Under the pieces are notes generated by a model. The model did no database searches. It was not told where the DNA came from and saw nothing but the letters and a program-made list of their open reading frames with translations. From DASZWJ01 sp963813895 (GTDB lineage: Bacteria; Pseudomonadota; Gammaproteobacteria; JAURND01): a DNA stretch of 64,000 nt. Positions 44,559-53,497 of the stretch are shown piece after piece. Location: the NCBI GenBank assembly GCA_963813895.1, contig CAWFAS010000001.1, forward strand, positions 1-64,000, in the 5' to 3' direction. A program made the position numbers and the translations under genes. Positions within the stretch are counted from its first letter, which is position 1. Each line of letters begins with the position of its first letter.

Positions 44559-45263
44559 ATGAAAAACCAAAGCAAGAAGGTTGCTCATGTCCTTTCCACA
44601 AAAAATCCTATCGAAAATTTAAGAAAAATACTAATTCAACTTATGGATGAATGTGATATAGACAGCATGCGCCTAAGTCGGAACACCGGTGTTCCCATTA
44701 GTACAATCAATCGACTGCGTTCAGGCACGTCTACGAATAATCCCACTTTAAGCACACTGATACCTTTAGCAGAGTTTTTCTCTATAACAGTTAGCCAACT
44801 TATTGGCGATGAACCTTTCTCACAAAATCGCACAACAGGCGCTCATAAGCCCGACAAAATTGCTTGGAAAATGATTGACCACTTAACTTGGGAGCAAGCA
44901 TCACAATGGCCCGAGAAAAAACCTGAACCAGGAGAAGATATGCATAACGCAGTGTCTACAGATTTAACTGTGAGCGATATTGCATTTGCATTAACAATGG
45001 AGGGTGACTCCATGAGTCCTCGATTTCCAGAGGGAACAATATTGATTATTGATCCGGAGCAAAAAAGTCAGAACCGAGATTTTATTCTAATGCTACTAAA
45101 AGGGCAAAATAAACCATTATTTAAGCAGCTTTTGATTGATGGTGATGAGCAATATATAAAATCACTGAATCCAGACTTCGCAGAAATAAAGAAAATTGCC
45201 CAAAAGGATGGATCTAAGATCATTGGGGTAATGATCCAAGCAATATCCAACTTTAAAAAATAA
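44559..45263 (+). CDS. XRE regulator with complete S24 peptidase domain
   Basis: 234 residues. Helix-turn-helix (SMRLSRNTGVPISTINRLRSG), linker STLIPLAEFFSITVSQLIGD as in the two other XRE proteins of the window, then an S24 domain with catalytic Ser in MEGDSMSPRFPEG and a Lys in PLFKQLLIDG. Of the three paralogues only this one retains the serine, so it may be released by self-cleavage as LexA/CI repressors are. Followed after 20 bases by a GNAT acetyltransferase and a VUT transporter in one operon. Confidence 0.9.
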   Translation: MKNQSKKVAHVLSTKNPIENLRKILIQLMDECDIDSMRLSRNTGVPISTINRLRSGTSTNNPTLSTLIPLAEFFSITVSQLIGDEPFSQNRTTGAHKPDKIAWKMIDHLTWEQASQWPEKKPEPGEDMHNAVSTDLTVSDIAFALTMEGDSMSPRFPEGTILIIDPEQKSQNRDFILMLLKGQNKPLFKQLLIDGDEQYIKSLNPDFAEIKKIAQKDGSKIIGVMIQAISNFKK

Positions 45264-45283
45264 TACGTGAGGGATTATAATTT

Positions 45284-45745
45284 ATGCAACTCGATTATTT
45301 GCTTAATTACGAACAACACATCCCAACTATTGCCACATGGTTTCATAGGCAATGGAACCATTTGAATCCCAACAGAACTAAAGCACAAGTCATTGATATG
45401 ATTTATACTCACTTAAATACTGATAAGCTACCTATTATTTATGTTGCCATAGAAAATTCATTACCTATAGGGGCTGTTATGTTAAGAATCAGCGACATGG
45501 AAGGTTACCCGCAATTTTCGCCTTGGCTATCCAGTTTATTTATTGCGCCAGAACATAGAAATCGAGGCTATGGGAAAATTTTAATGCGGCATTGTCTTGA
45601 GGCTGCCAAAAATATGAAATTTACGAAAATTTATTTAAACACTGAAGACCAAGAATCATGGTACACACCAATGGGATGGCAATCAGTTGTTACAGTTGAT
45701 TATCGTGGATTTCCTACAACTATAATGAAGAAGGATTTAATCTAA
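45284..45745 (+). CDS. GNAT-family N-acetyltransferase
   Basis: 153 residues. Acetyl-CoA binding motif A is visible as WLSSLFIAPEHRNRGYGKILMRHCLEAA (the Arg-x-x-Gly-x-Gly/Ala signature is RNRGYG), and the C-terminal YTPMGWQSVVTVDYRGFP is the usual late motif. It transfers an acetyl group to an unknown amine. It ends 1 base before the VUT transporter start, so the two are coupled. Confidence 0.9.
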   Translation: MQLDYLLNYEQHIPTIATWFHRQWNHLNPNRTKAQVIDMIYTHLNTDKLPIIYVAIENSLPIGAVMLRISDMEGYPQFSPWLSSLFIAPEHRNRGYGKILMRHCLEAAKNMKFTKIYLNTEDQESWYTPMGWQSVVTVDYRGFPTTIMKKDLI

Positions 45746-46462
45746 ATGCTAAAAATCGCCTCCAGTATTCCCAGTCCTAAAGCATTTTCATTTTTAGCAA
45801 TGATTTATGCCATTATTATTGTAACCTCAACTAGCCTAGTTTATAAAATTGTTAAAGTAGGTCCCCTGGTTATCACTGCAGGTGCGCTACTCAGCCCAGT
45901 GTGGTATTTTTTAAGCGATGTTATAGCAGAGGTTTATGGGTATCAACTATCCAAAAAATTAATCTGGGCTGGTCTTGTTTGCGAAGGGATCTTTGTAACA
46001 ATCTGCGCGACATTAATCCACCTGCCTTCCCCTGCATATTGGCAGCATCAAGCGGCGTATAATCAGGTTTTAGGAAACCTACCCAGGGTTTATATAGGAA
46101 GCATTAGTGGTACGTTAATTGCAGCCTTCGTTAATCCTTTCCTAGTTGCCAAATGGAAAATTTTAATGCGGGGGAAATATTTTTGGATTAGAAGCATTGG
46201 ATCCAGTGCTTTTAGCTTATTTTTATTTACCACAACAACCAACTTGGTTGACTTATTGGGGGTAATACCTCCCTTAGACATTGCAAAAGCCATTACACTT
46301 TCTGCTTCAATCAAAGTAATGATGATACCTCTGTTGGTAATTCCCGCGTCTATACTTGCTAGCTTTTTAAAGAGGTTTGAAGGTATAAATGTATATGATT
46401 ACAATGCGAGATTTAATCCCTTCAGTCTCCAAAACAAACAGTCTACATCTGTTGATTACTGA
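45746..46462 (+). CDS. VUT/DUF165 (YhhQ-like) family membrane transporter, copy 2
   Basis: 238 residues with 6-7 membrane helices. Family marks: WYFLSDVIAEVYGYQLSKKLIW and the INVYDYNARFNPFS tail, parallel to copy 1 at 42854. The family includes queuosine-precursor importers. Third gene of the XRE/S24 - GNAT - transporter operon. Its 3' end overlaps the convergent gene at 46456 by 7 bases. Confidence 0.9.
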   Translation: MLKIASSIPSPKAFSFLAMIYAIIIVTSTSLVYKIVKVGPLVITAGALLSPVWYFLSDVIAEVYGYQLSKKLIWAGLVCEGIFVTICATLIHLPSPAYWQHQAAYNQVLGNLPRVYIGSISGTLIAAFVNPFLVAKWKILMRGKYFWIRSIGSSAFSLFLFTTTTNLVDLLGVIPPLDIAKAITLSASIKVMMIPLLVIPASILASFLKRFEGINVYDYNARFNPFSLQNKQSTSVDY

Positions 46463-46995
46463 TAGTGGCCCCGTTTAACATCTTGTATTTTTTCAATATC
46501 ATTTATAGCTTGTTCCATCCCGGCAACAAAACCTATTGTATGTGCATCTAGTGGGCTGAATTTTTTGATAAATTCTGGATTATTTGAAATTTCCTGAACA
46601 GATTTGACAATCTGAGTTTCTTTATATTTTTCTTTAATAAGCAGCATTTCTTTCTGCTTATCTCTAGAGAAAAATTGCGCAAGTATTTTAAATTTACTTT
46701 CAGGCTGCTTTTCAGTCTTTCTCTTTTGATGCTGGTAAGCTAAATATGTGATTGTGCGCACATCAAGCTGTGAAAATCCACTTAAAATTGCCGTATCTGC
46801 AACAAGTTCTCTAGGGCTGATTCGTGTAAAGACATCCTTGCCAACTATCTGAACAATTAGCAATTCTTCCCCGTTTTTTTTAGATCGTTCCTGGCCCGAT
46901 ATTTTATAAATATAATTAGGAGAAATATTCTTCTGAACCTCATACATTTTCTCGCAGAACCACTTCATATAATCAGTAAGCGTATTGTATTTCAT
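46456..46995 (-). CDS. Hypothetical protein, 179 residues
   Basis: Soluble, charged, mostly helical; contains VQIVGKDVFTRISPRELVAD and SPLDAHTIGFVAGMEQAIND with the similar-sounding SQLDVRTITYLAYQ earlier, hinting at an internal duplication of a L-D-x-x-T-I segment. No recognised family. Convergent with the VUT transporter. Confidence 0.6.
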   Translation of the reverse strand: MKYNTLTDYMKWFCEKMYEVQKNISPNYIYKISGQERSKKNGEELLIVQIVGKDVFTRISPRELVADTAILSGFSQLDVRTITYLAYQHQKRKTEKQPESKFKILAQFFSRDKQKEMLLIKEKYKETQIVKSVQEISNNPEFIKKFSPLDAHTIGFVAGMEQAINDIEKIQDVKRGHYQ

Positions 46996-47119
46996 GGCCG
47001 CAGTTCCTTAATCATGAAAAAATATTAACTCTTAATTATGCAGCTAATGAACTATTAAACTCAAGAACTATTGAGTATTACTATTATAAAATTTAATCAG
47101 GAATAACCTAAAATATCCA

Positions 47120-47708
47120 GCAGTGATGGTGCGATCATTACTTGAAATCGCGTGGCGAACTGGTCGATTGGCTCAATAACGCCCTACTCCAGCTTGGATT
47201 CTTCGGCGCTTTTCGCCGCAGTGAACTGGTGAATATAGGCTGGGAGCATGTTTCGTTTGTGCCACACGGCGCAGAATTATGATTCCACGCTCTAAAACCG
47301 ACCAGGGGGGGGCAGCGGTCAGATTTGCGCCATCCCCTATGGCAATTCCCAGCTATGCCCCGTTACTATGCTTCATCATTGGCGGGCATTATCAATGCTA
47401 TAATGGGTGCCATATTTTGCCATATTAGTAAAGAAAGCCTGATTACAACTCGTCCTATCTCTCCTCAATATATAAGTACTATTATTAAGAGCGTGGCTAA
47501 AGCTTGCCTACCTCAAGCAGAATATTACAGCGCTCATAGTCTATGCCGTGGATTTGTCACTACTACCACACAAAAAGGTGCCTCTTTCAGTGCAATCATG
47601 CGCCAGGGTCATTGGCGTCATGAAGGTGCTGTGCAGGGCTATATTGAGGAAGGACAATGCTTCAATGCCAATGCTGCAAGCTCAATTTTAGATACATTAG
47701 TTGATTAA
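47120..47708 (+). pseudogene. Tyrosine recombinase (site-specific integrase) C-terminal half, frameshifted
   Basis: The left part reads ALLQLGFFGAFRRSELVNIGW, with catalytic Arg I, then a frame change in the G-run near 47305-47315. The right part gives the Arg II region HSLCRGFVTTT and GHWRHEGAVQGYIEEG with the Tyr. The box II motif HxxR survives, but the frame is broken and the N-terminal half is missing. An integration-module fossil. Confidence 0.8.
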
Positions 47709-49402
47709 TTTTCTGGTGTCACAGCGAGCTGTATTAAACTATTTTCATTTAAGCTTTTATTACCTTCCTCTGTTAAAAGGTTAAACCGTTCAGGAAGATA
47801 TTCTTTGATACTGGATTTAACTTTTGGAGCGTGACTACTATCTTGCGCTAACCGTATTACAAATTCCGGCAGGTTTTTTTTATTGTCTAACCCAAAGATA
47901 TGCGCGATGCATTTAAAGATATTCTTCCTATTATAAACTACAAGAAGCTTTTCATAATTTTCATTTGCAAGGATTTCACCAAATTGTTTTTTTATATCAC
48001 TGGATATAGAATCTATTTGTTGCACGAACTGATTATGATTATGTTTTAAGGTCTCAAGGCAGGAACCTTTAAGATCAGCTTTAGTTAATAAATATTTGTA
48101 TTTTTGGTGAGTGTGCTCAAAAATCTGCTGATCTAATTCTCTACGTAACGCATTCATTATATATTTTTTAACTTCTTCTAATTTATCCTGAGAGTTAAAC
48201 ATTAAACGTTCAGCCACTATTTTTAATATTCCTGGTGTAATAAATAAGTTCTCTACTTCTGCAATTTTTAAAGTAAAGATTCCTGCCTCTTCCAACGCTG
48301 TTATATCTTCCTGTGTCCTCCTATCCTTATCTATAAGGCCAAAAACATCTAATTGGTGAAATCCGTAATTTGATCTTAAAGCTTTGGTATATAAAATTAC
48401 ATTTTCGCAGCTGCCACAAGGCTTGACTAAAAAATTATCAAAAATACTTCTATAAAGTTGAGTATCAAAACTAGAATTATCACCTTCCACTAACAGTACT
48501 TTTTTCCTACTTCCATATATCTCAAGTAGCAACTCTTCTGGCAAATCGCCATCTGAGTTTATTTCATCCAGCACCCATTTTGAACCATCGTAATTTCTGA
48601 TCCAAATCTTTTTAAAATTTGCACGCGATGCAGCAAATTCGACGTCATGGGTTAAGTAAACAAAACAGCAATCTCTTCTAGCTTTTTCTATTTCATTCCA
48701 TAGGGCATATTGAATAGATTTATGTAAATGTAGTTCAGGTTCGTCAATAATTAAAATATGATCTCTTGGTACAGAAATACACTGTCCAATCAAGTAAAAA
48801 CTAACTCTTTCTCCATCACTCATCCCTGCTGCATTATAATTGATATGAGAATTCTTTTTATCACGGGCTGTAACATTCCCGCTCCCAATAACTAATTCAC
48901 GATGAGACATCACCTTTTCCCATATTTCTTTTACTCTATCAAGCTTCGTAATCGGAGGTTCAATTCTACAAGTACTTTTCCTAGCTTCATCTTTGTATCG
49001 GCTGCTTTCTTCATTATTTTCTGAAAATAAATATATCAAAAGCTTTTCATAATCATTTAATAATGATGTGTCTGGAAGATTATGCCATCTATGTCCCATC
49101 TTATAATTTGTAGGTGAACCTTCTCTTACATCATGGTAACCATACAAAAGCATAGATTCTGATTTATCGACAGCCATTGAATTTACGCTTTCAGGAAATT
49201 GTAGTGATTTTTGTGCAGAAATACGGTGCGTATAGTTACTCTGGTTAGACTTAAGGTCAATCCAGCTTCCTAATCTTGTTTTCCCAGATCCATTAGCACC
49301 CACTATAACCACTCCTTGTTCAGTTTCTAAAACTTCTCCTGATGGTAGGGTTAATTTTTGATTTTTAAATATAACATTCTTAATTTCATCTATAGTATTC
49401 AT
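47705..49402 (-). CDS. AAA ATPase fused to DUF4435/TOPRIM-like domain, candidate anti-phage protein (fused PARIS-like)
   Basis: 565 residues. ABC/AAA15-type ATPase: Walker A GANGSGKT at about 35-42, signature GMSDGERVSFYLIGQ near 195, Walker B ILIIDEPELHLHKS near 220 and the switch His in VYLTHDVEFA. From about residue 298 a DUF4435-like domain follows (KKVLLVEGDNSSFDTQLYR, VFGLIDKDRR) with acidic residues of a TOPRIM-like site. PARIS encodes the same two parts as AriA and AriB, sometimes fused. It lies between an integrase fossil and an ISL3 fossil, as defence genes often do. Defence function is inference. Confidence 0.8.
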   Translation of the reverse strand: MNTIDEIKNVIFKNQKLTLPSGEVLETEQGVVIVGANGSGKTRLGSWIDLKSNQSNYTHRISAQKSLQFPESVNSMAVDKSESMLLYGYHDVREGSPTNYKMGHRWHNLPDTSLLNDYEKLLIYLFSENNEESSRYKDEARKSTCRIEPPITKLDRVKEIWEKVMSHRELVIGSGNVTARDKKNSHINYNAAGMSDGERVSFYLIGQCISVPRDHILIIDEPELHLHKSIQYALWNEIEKARRDCCFVYLTHDVEFAASRANFKKIWIRNYDGSKWVLDEINSDGDLPEELLLEIYGSRKKVLLVEGDNSSFDTQLYRSIFDNFLVKPCGSCENVILYTKALRSNYGFHQLDVFGLIDKDRRTQEDITALEEAGIFTLKIAEVENLFITPGILKIVAERLMFNSQDKLEEVKKYIMNALRRELDQQIFEHTHQKYKYLLTKADLKGSCLETLKHNHNQFVQQIDSISSDIKKQFGEILANENYEKLLVVYNRKNIFKCIAHIFGLDNKKNLPEFVIRLAQDSSHAPKVKSSIKEYLPERFNLLTEEGNKSLNENSLIQLAVTPEN

Positions 49403-49448
49403 TGGTTAGATAACTCCTAAATTAGTTCTCGTTCAAACATTTTCCTAC

Positions 49449-49709
49449 GTTCATGCGGTGAATGGTAATCCACCTGATCTAATGAAAAAGGTTGCCAAAA
49501 CTTTACGTTCTCATAACGCGCTTATTTTGAATTGGTTTCGAGCGGGAGTTGGGCTTTCTTCGAGCCCTGTAGAGGGATTAAATGCCAAAGCAAAACTGTC
49601 TATGAGAAAAGCGTATGGTTTTAGGACGCTAGATTGCTGCAATATAATCAGCTTGGAGAATCAAAGAGCCTCCAGTGACCCACAGATTTTGCTAACGAGC
49701 CATCTGTGA
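49449..49709 (+). pseudogene. ISL3-family transposase C-terminal fragment
   Basis: 83 codons containing RSHNALILNWFRAGVGLSSSPVEGLNAKAKLSMRKAYGFRT in segments, where VEGLNxKxK and the YGFRT end are the hallmark of ISL3 (IS204/IS1001/IS1165) transposases; the Glu of VEG is the last DDE residue. The catalytic Asp residues upstream are missing. Confidence 0.85.
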
Positions 49710-50009
49710 AAAGAACATTCAGTGCACTATCTCATATCGCTTCTGACAGAAGCATCTTTCAGACATCTATAACTTAATAGTTATCGAGGACGTTTCAGCA
49801 ATTCAAACTTAGTCAATCTCTTCATGACTTAATTGTCGATTCCAGGGTAAGACCGTTGAATTCGCTCGGCTGGTTTTACAGTTCAAAATCTCCTGGCCAT
49901 AGCCGCGCACAATTGAATAGGTATTCCAAAAACTAAAAAGCAGGCTTCATAGGCTATGCGCATTATTTGTTTCAAATGACATATAATTATTGCGATAACC
50001 AATCAACAA
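49710..50009 (+). other. Intergenic region between ISL3 fossil and prpA-like repressor
   Basis: 300 bases in which I see no gene or clear regulatory structure. Probably decayed insertion-sequence flank. Confidence 0.35.
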
Positions 50010-50636
50010 CTAGAAATTTTTTCTGACTTGAATGACAACTCCAATTATTTTATCGTTTTTTTGCAATTCCACGTTGGGAAATAACTCATTAACAGCTTTT
50101 AGTAAGCGGAATTTCCCATCAAGCAGCAGCTTTCTAAATAAAACCTCATCATTTTTAATTCGGTATGCAATAACAAAATCCCCATTTGTAGCTTCTTTAT
50201 TAGGATCAATAATTAATAGAGAATTTTCTTGAAACTGCGGAACCATCGCATCGCTTATAACACGTAAACAAAATTTTCCCTTCTCGATTGAAGGATCATG
50301 GGTTATCAACTCCTCATTACCTAACAAGGATCTCTGACTGATATTTTCTTCCCAGGATAATATTTCTTCCCATTTTAAGATCGGGATACTCGGCCCAACA
50401 TTCAACTTGTCTGGGACAGATAGTTGTTTTCCCAATAACTGATCTACTGTTATAGAGAAATATTCTGCAATAGAACTTAGAGTCGAAGCTCTTGGGTCGG
50501 GTGTTCGGCCAGAAACCAGCCGATTGATCGTCGCCCGTGGGACCTTAATTTTTCGCGCAAGCTCAGCCTCACTTATATGATGTGTCTTAATTAAGTTGCC
50601 TAAAACATGACCAATTTCGAGTTTTGTACTATTCAT
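50010..50636 (-). CDS. PrpA-like XRE repressor with inactivated S24 domain
   Basis: 208 residues. Helix-turn-helix SEAELARKIKVPRATINRLVSG, linker STLSSIAEYFSITVDQLLGK, then the S24-like domain. The catalytic Ser-containing GDSM motif reads SDAM (Ser to Ala) and the position of the catalytic Lys reads FRK, so self-cleavage should be lost. Divergent from an LvrB-like gene and csrA, the layout of the prpA-lvr regulatory cluster on Legionella integrative elements. Probably represses that operon through sites around 50663-50706. Confidence 0.85.
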   Translation of the reverse strand: MNSTKLEIGHVLGNLIKTHHISEAELARKIKVPRATINRLVSGRTPDPRASTLSSIAEYFSITVDQLLGKQLSVPDKLNVGPSIPILKWEEILSWEENISQRSLLGNEELITHDPSIEKGKFCLRVISDAMVPQFQENSLLIIDPNKEATNGDFVIAYRIKNDEVLFRKLLLDGKFRLLKAVNELFPNVELQKNDKIIGVVIQVRKNF

Positions 50637-50662
50637 ATTGTTTACATTTTATTAAAAAGATA

Positions 50663-50706
50663 TTGACGACTGCTCGAATAAGATACAGAATGCTCGATAA
50701 CAAGCA
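50663..50706 (+). promoter_or_regulatory. Candidate promoter/operator for the LvrB-like/csrA operon
   Basis: TTGACG at 50663-50668 and CAGAAT at 50686-50691 are spaced 17 bases. TGCTCGA occurs at 50671 and again at 50691, 20 bases apart, and the second copy is part of an imperfect palindrome TGCTCGATAACAAGCA. The repeats overlap the presumed promoter, which fits a repressor encoded by the divergent gene. Confidence 0.4.
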
Positions 50707-50920
50707 GGGCTTGTCATGCATTTTACTTTATTTGATCTTAGCCATCAAATTTTTAGCTCACTATTAGTACGCCAGCGAAATACATTATCAAAAAATTGAA
50801 CGGATTTCTGCTTTAGTAACTAAGGAAAATGGCACAAGCAGGGAAAGAATTATTTCTTGGGCTTTTAATAGTGGGGATTGAAAATCAGATTTAATTAACC
50901 CATAGTTTTACAAATAATTC

Positions 50921-51214
50921 ATGAACCAATTAAATAAGCAAGCCAGATTTTATCAAACAGCTCTTGACTATTCTCTTATAGAAATGTTTATAAAATTGTT
51001 AGAAATTAATCCTAAACCAGAGAGATTTAATCGATCAGTATATTTAACTTGGCTGGCGATTCAACTATTAGAAAACTTAGGAAATAAATTTCCTTCACAA
51101 AAAGAAATAGACGCAACTGAGCAAATTTTAAAGAGATATAGTAATCGAAAATTTATTAAGGATACCTATAAACGCGCGTGCTTAAACAAATCTAATTCTA
51201 ACAGGATATCCTAA
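50921..51214 (+). CDS. Small LvrB-like protein of the csrA module
   Basis: 97 residues, helical and basic at the C-terminus. Central VYLTWLAIQLLENLGNKFPSQKEIDATEQILKR aligns with the smaller protein at 41030. It precedes a csrA homologue by 61 bases and is divergent from a PrpA-like repressor, the order known from Legionella ICE regulatory clusters. Molecular function unknown. Confidence 0.75.
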   Translation: MNQLNKQARFYQTALDYSLIEMFIKLLEINPKPERFNRSVYLTWLAIQLLENLGNKFPSQKEIDATEQILKRYSNRKFIKDTYKRACLNKSNSNRIS

Positions 51215-51275
51215 ATTTTAAACAAATCCCGAAAAATAGGATTCCTTTAAAAAACAATAATAAGGGACAAAAATT

Positions 51276-51473
51276 ATGTTAATTTTATCTAGAAGAATTG
51301 GAGAAATAATACGGGTTGATCAAAAAATACAAATAATAGCTCTCAATATCGGTACAAACCAAATTAGGTTGGGGATTGAAGCCCCCAATATGATTTCTAT
51401 ATTAAGAAAAGAATTATATAAGCGCAAGAAAATAAAAAAACCTAAACTTTACAAGAATAACTTTCGCTATTAA
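51276..51473 (+). CDS. csrA: CsrA-family RNA-binding regulator (ICE-type)
   Basis: 65 residues. Alignment to CsrA is gap-free over the first 50: MLILSRRIGE start, Leu4 and Arg6-Arg7 kept, NQIRLGIEAP core, and Arg44 of the RNA-binding strand kept (SILRKEL). The C-terminus is extended and basic (KRKKIKKPKLYKN). Dimeric CsrA binds GGA motifs in mRNA leaders. Given the neighbours it is probably an element-encoded paralogue (LvrC/CsrT type) rather than the housekeeping copy. TAAGGG lies upstream. Confidence 0.92.
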   Translation: MLILSRRIGEIIRVDQKIQIIALNIGTNQIRLGIEAPNMISILRKELYKRKKIKKPKLYKNNFRY

Positions 51474-52061
51474 TTTTTAAATTATTCAGAACATGCCTTT
51501 AAGAGCGCCCACAATAACCATTTTTATAATGACTATTCCCCCGGGGTTTAGCATGAGGTTCCATAGAAATGAGAACAAAGGGAATGGAAGAGAAATAGGG
51601 AAATTTACATGCAAATTATTAAACCTTCAGTTTGCGATTCTAGGCGCTACGTTTCTAATAATAGGTATAACGACTGACACTCTCTATGGGATTAGCCCAT
51701 CATTTGGAAGCTGACGCCTTACATCAGGTATTCGAATTGACTTAGTTTTCATGGCTGGAACCTCTTTTTTCTTACAGGCATTTATGTCCTTCTCAAATAT
51801 ATTGAGTGGATATGAAAAAATCTCAGCCATAACGCAACAGTATCCCCCCCGCTCGTAGTTGGCCCAAGAAGCTTCCAGCAGTATAATAGCCGGAACCAAA
51901 AACCAACTTAACAAAAGGCTTGGTTTTTGGATTCCCGCTGTCTTGTTTAACATTTTTAATAGACTGTGAGCAGTGAGAATGACAGTCAGAGAGTTATGCG
52001 CCTAAACCCTGCAGTCTCAGACTGCTTTAAGTATAATGCGTAATTATTGTAGGAAAATAAT
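51474..52061 (+). other. Region between csrA and pepE
   Basis: 588 bases without a supported gene. Two weak open frames overlap on opposite strands (51493-51714 plus, 51684-51953 minus); neither has a recognisable family or a convincing ribosome binding site. A CCCCCGGGG run at 51538-51546 and a poly-C run at 51845 stand out. The pepE promoter should lie in the last 80 bases. Confidence 0.35.
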
Positions 52062-52853
52062 ATGACCACAACAAAAAAAAACCTGCTATTACTTTCCGGC
52101 AGCAAGGCTGCTGGAAATTTACCGGATAAGCAGCAGCCAGAATTTCTTGATTGGGCAGAAGTGTGGGTGAAAGAATTTTTTGCGTCATCAATACAGCAGC
52201 GACGACCAATCATGTTTGTGCCTTATGCGCGCGCAGAAGGAATGGCTGAAAAAGATTATTTTGCGCTGGTGCAACAACGCCTGCAAAAAATGGCAATCGA
52301 CGTGGTTTGTGCGCCCCGTGATGGCATTTCGCAGCAAACGATGGAAGAGATGAGCGGTATTTTCGTGGGTGGCGGTCATACTCCCACCTTGCTATATAAG
52401 TTGCAATCAACCGGTTCACTGGAAATAATTCGCAAACAAGTGCTGGCAGGATTGCCCTATTTAGGCAGTAGCGCGGGCACACTGATTACATGCCCTACGA
52501 TTAAAACTAATAACGATATGCCTGGTCCTGCCAATAATATCATTGATCTTAAAAGCCTTGGATTAATTAACGCTCAGATCAATTGCCACTATATGGATAA
52601 TGCTATGCATGATCCAAAACATCAGGGTGAAACGCGTGATCTGCGTTTAAAGGAATTCTGTGTGTTTAATCCAAATATCAGCGTGATAAGCTTGTACGAA
52701 GGTCAAGCGTTGCGTGTGATGGATAATAAAATATACCTTTGGACTTCGGAACAGACACGGGGAATAAAAACGCCGGTTTTTCGCAATGATACGCGTATCG
52801 AGATTCAATGCGTAGTCGGAGTTCCACAGGAGGTGTCGCTTTTTTTGCAATGA
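52062..52853 (+). CDS. pepE: Alpha-aspartyl dipeptidase PepE-like (peptidase S51)
   Basis: 263 residues. N-terminal LLLLSGSKAAGN, the RRPIMFVPYARAEGM strand, GIFVGGGHTPTLLYKL (the GGGNT-like pocket), and the nucleophile elbow YLGSSAGTLI with the catalytic Ser. The later NCHYMDNAMHDP matches the conserved His-containing stretch. Cytosolic; hydrolyses Asp-X dipeptides. About 30 residues longer than E. coli PepE, mainly in the N-terminal region. AGGA upstream. Confidence 0.9.
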   Translation: MTTTKKNLLLLSGSKAAGNLPDKQQPEFLDWAEVWVKEFFASSIQQRRPIMFVPYARAEGMAEKDYFALVQQRLQKMAIDVVCAPRDGISQQTMEEMSGIFVGGGHTPTLLYKLQSTGSLEIIRKQVLAGLPYLGSSAGTLITCPTIKTNNDMPGPANNIIDLKSLGLINAQINCHYMDNAMHDPKHQGETRDLRLKEFCVFNPNISVISLYEGQALRVMDNKIYLWTSEQTRGIKTPVFRNDTRIEIQCVVGVPQEVSLFLQ

Positions 52854-53218
52854 AATGTGTATTGCTCGCAAAAACACACTGAAGGGCTATCCATAACGGA
52901 GGTATGGTATTTTTATTGTAGGGTTCAGACTCTAGATTGAAACGGCCATATTTTCCCAATCTCGACCCGAAAAATCTGACCGTTTGTGCCTAGTGAAGTG
53001 TCTGAACGGTTACTTTTTCTATACAGAATGCCCCTGATGGGATTCAGAGATTGTGTTAGCGCTCTTCGTGCGTATTGTTTATCCAAATCAGCAAGGATGC
53101 TCTTCCAATGGGCAAACACAATTCGTCAATCAGTGTAAAGATTGTCTGCCATCATTAGGCAGTTGTACCGCTCTCCAGAAATTAGTTAAACGTAATGCCG
53201 GTTTAAGGCAAACCTCTG
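52854..53218 (+). other. Spacer between pepE and the tRNA-Lys repeat
   Basis: 365 bases without a convincing gene. A small CCATA/TATGG hairpin followed by TTTTTATT at 52891-52917 may terminate pepE. The rest appears to be the outer part of an old integrative-element end. Confidence 0.35.
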
Positions 53219-53497
53219 CAAACCAGTGGGTTATTTATCAGAGGAAATTAGTAAGGAGTTTATGATTATTAGCATGTAAATATATTGCGTGACTTTTGCG
53301 TGACTCGGTCATGCACTGTTATGCACAATCCTGCATTTTGCAGTGGGCGGATCGCCATAAAAATTGTTTACAATCAACTAGTTGCATTGCAAGCCCTTGC
53401 CTTTTAATCCGTTGGTCCCGCGTTCGAATCGCGGACGGCCCACCAATAAAATCAAGGGCTTACACCAAACTACCACATTGTTGTAAAACCGCTTGCG
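53219..53497 (+). repeat. Integration repeat A with 3' part of tRNA-Lys(UUU)
   Basis: 279 bases, nearly identical to 59015-59291. At 53401-53445 it contains the 3' part of a tRNA-Lys: anticodon loop CTTTTAA, variable region, T-stem and loop CCGCG-TTCGAAT-CGCGG, acceptor strand ACGGCCC and encoded ACCA. The 5' half of the tRNA is absent; a matching GGGCCGT acceptor strand is not found upstream. This is the scar expected when an element integrates at the anticodon loop. The integrase gene ends inside the repeat. Confidence 0.9.

Noticed and set aside
51493..51953. Two opposing small open frames between csrA and pepE
   Set aside because: Neither has family similarity or a convincing start; they overlap each other tail to tail.
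53336..53445. Complete tRNA-Lys gene
   Set aside because: Only the portion from the anticodon loop to CCA is present. The upstream bases do not supply a GGGCCGT acceptor strand or a D arm.
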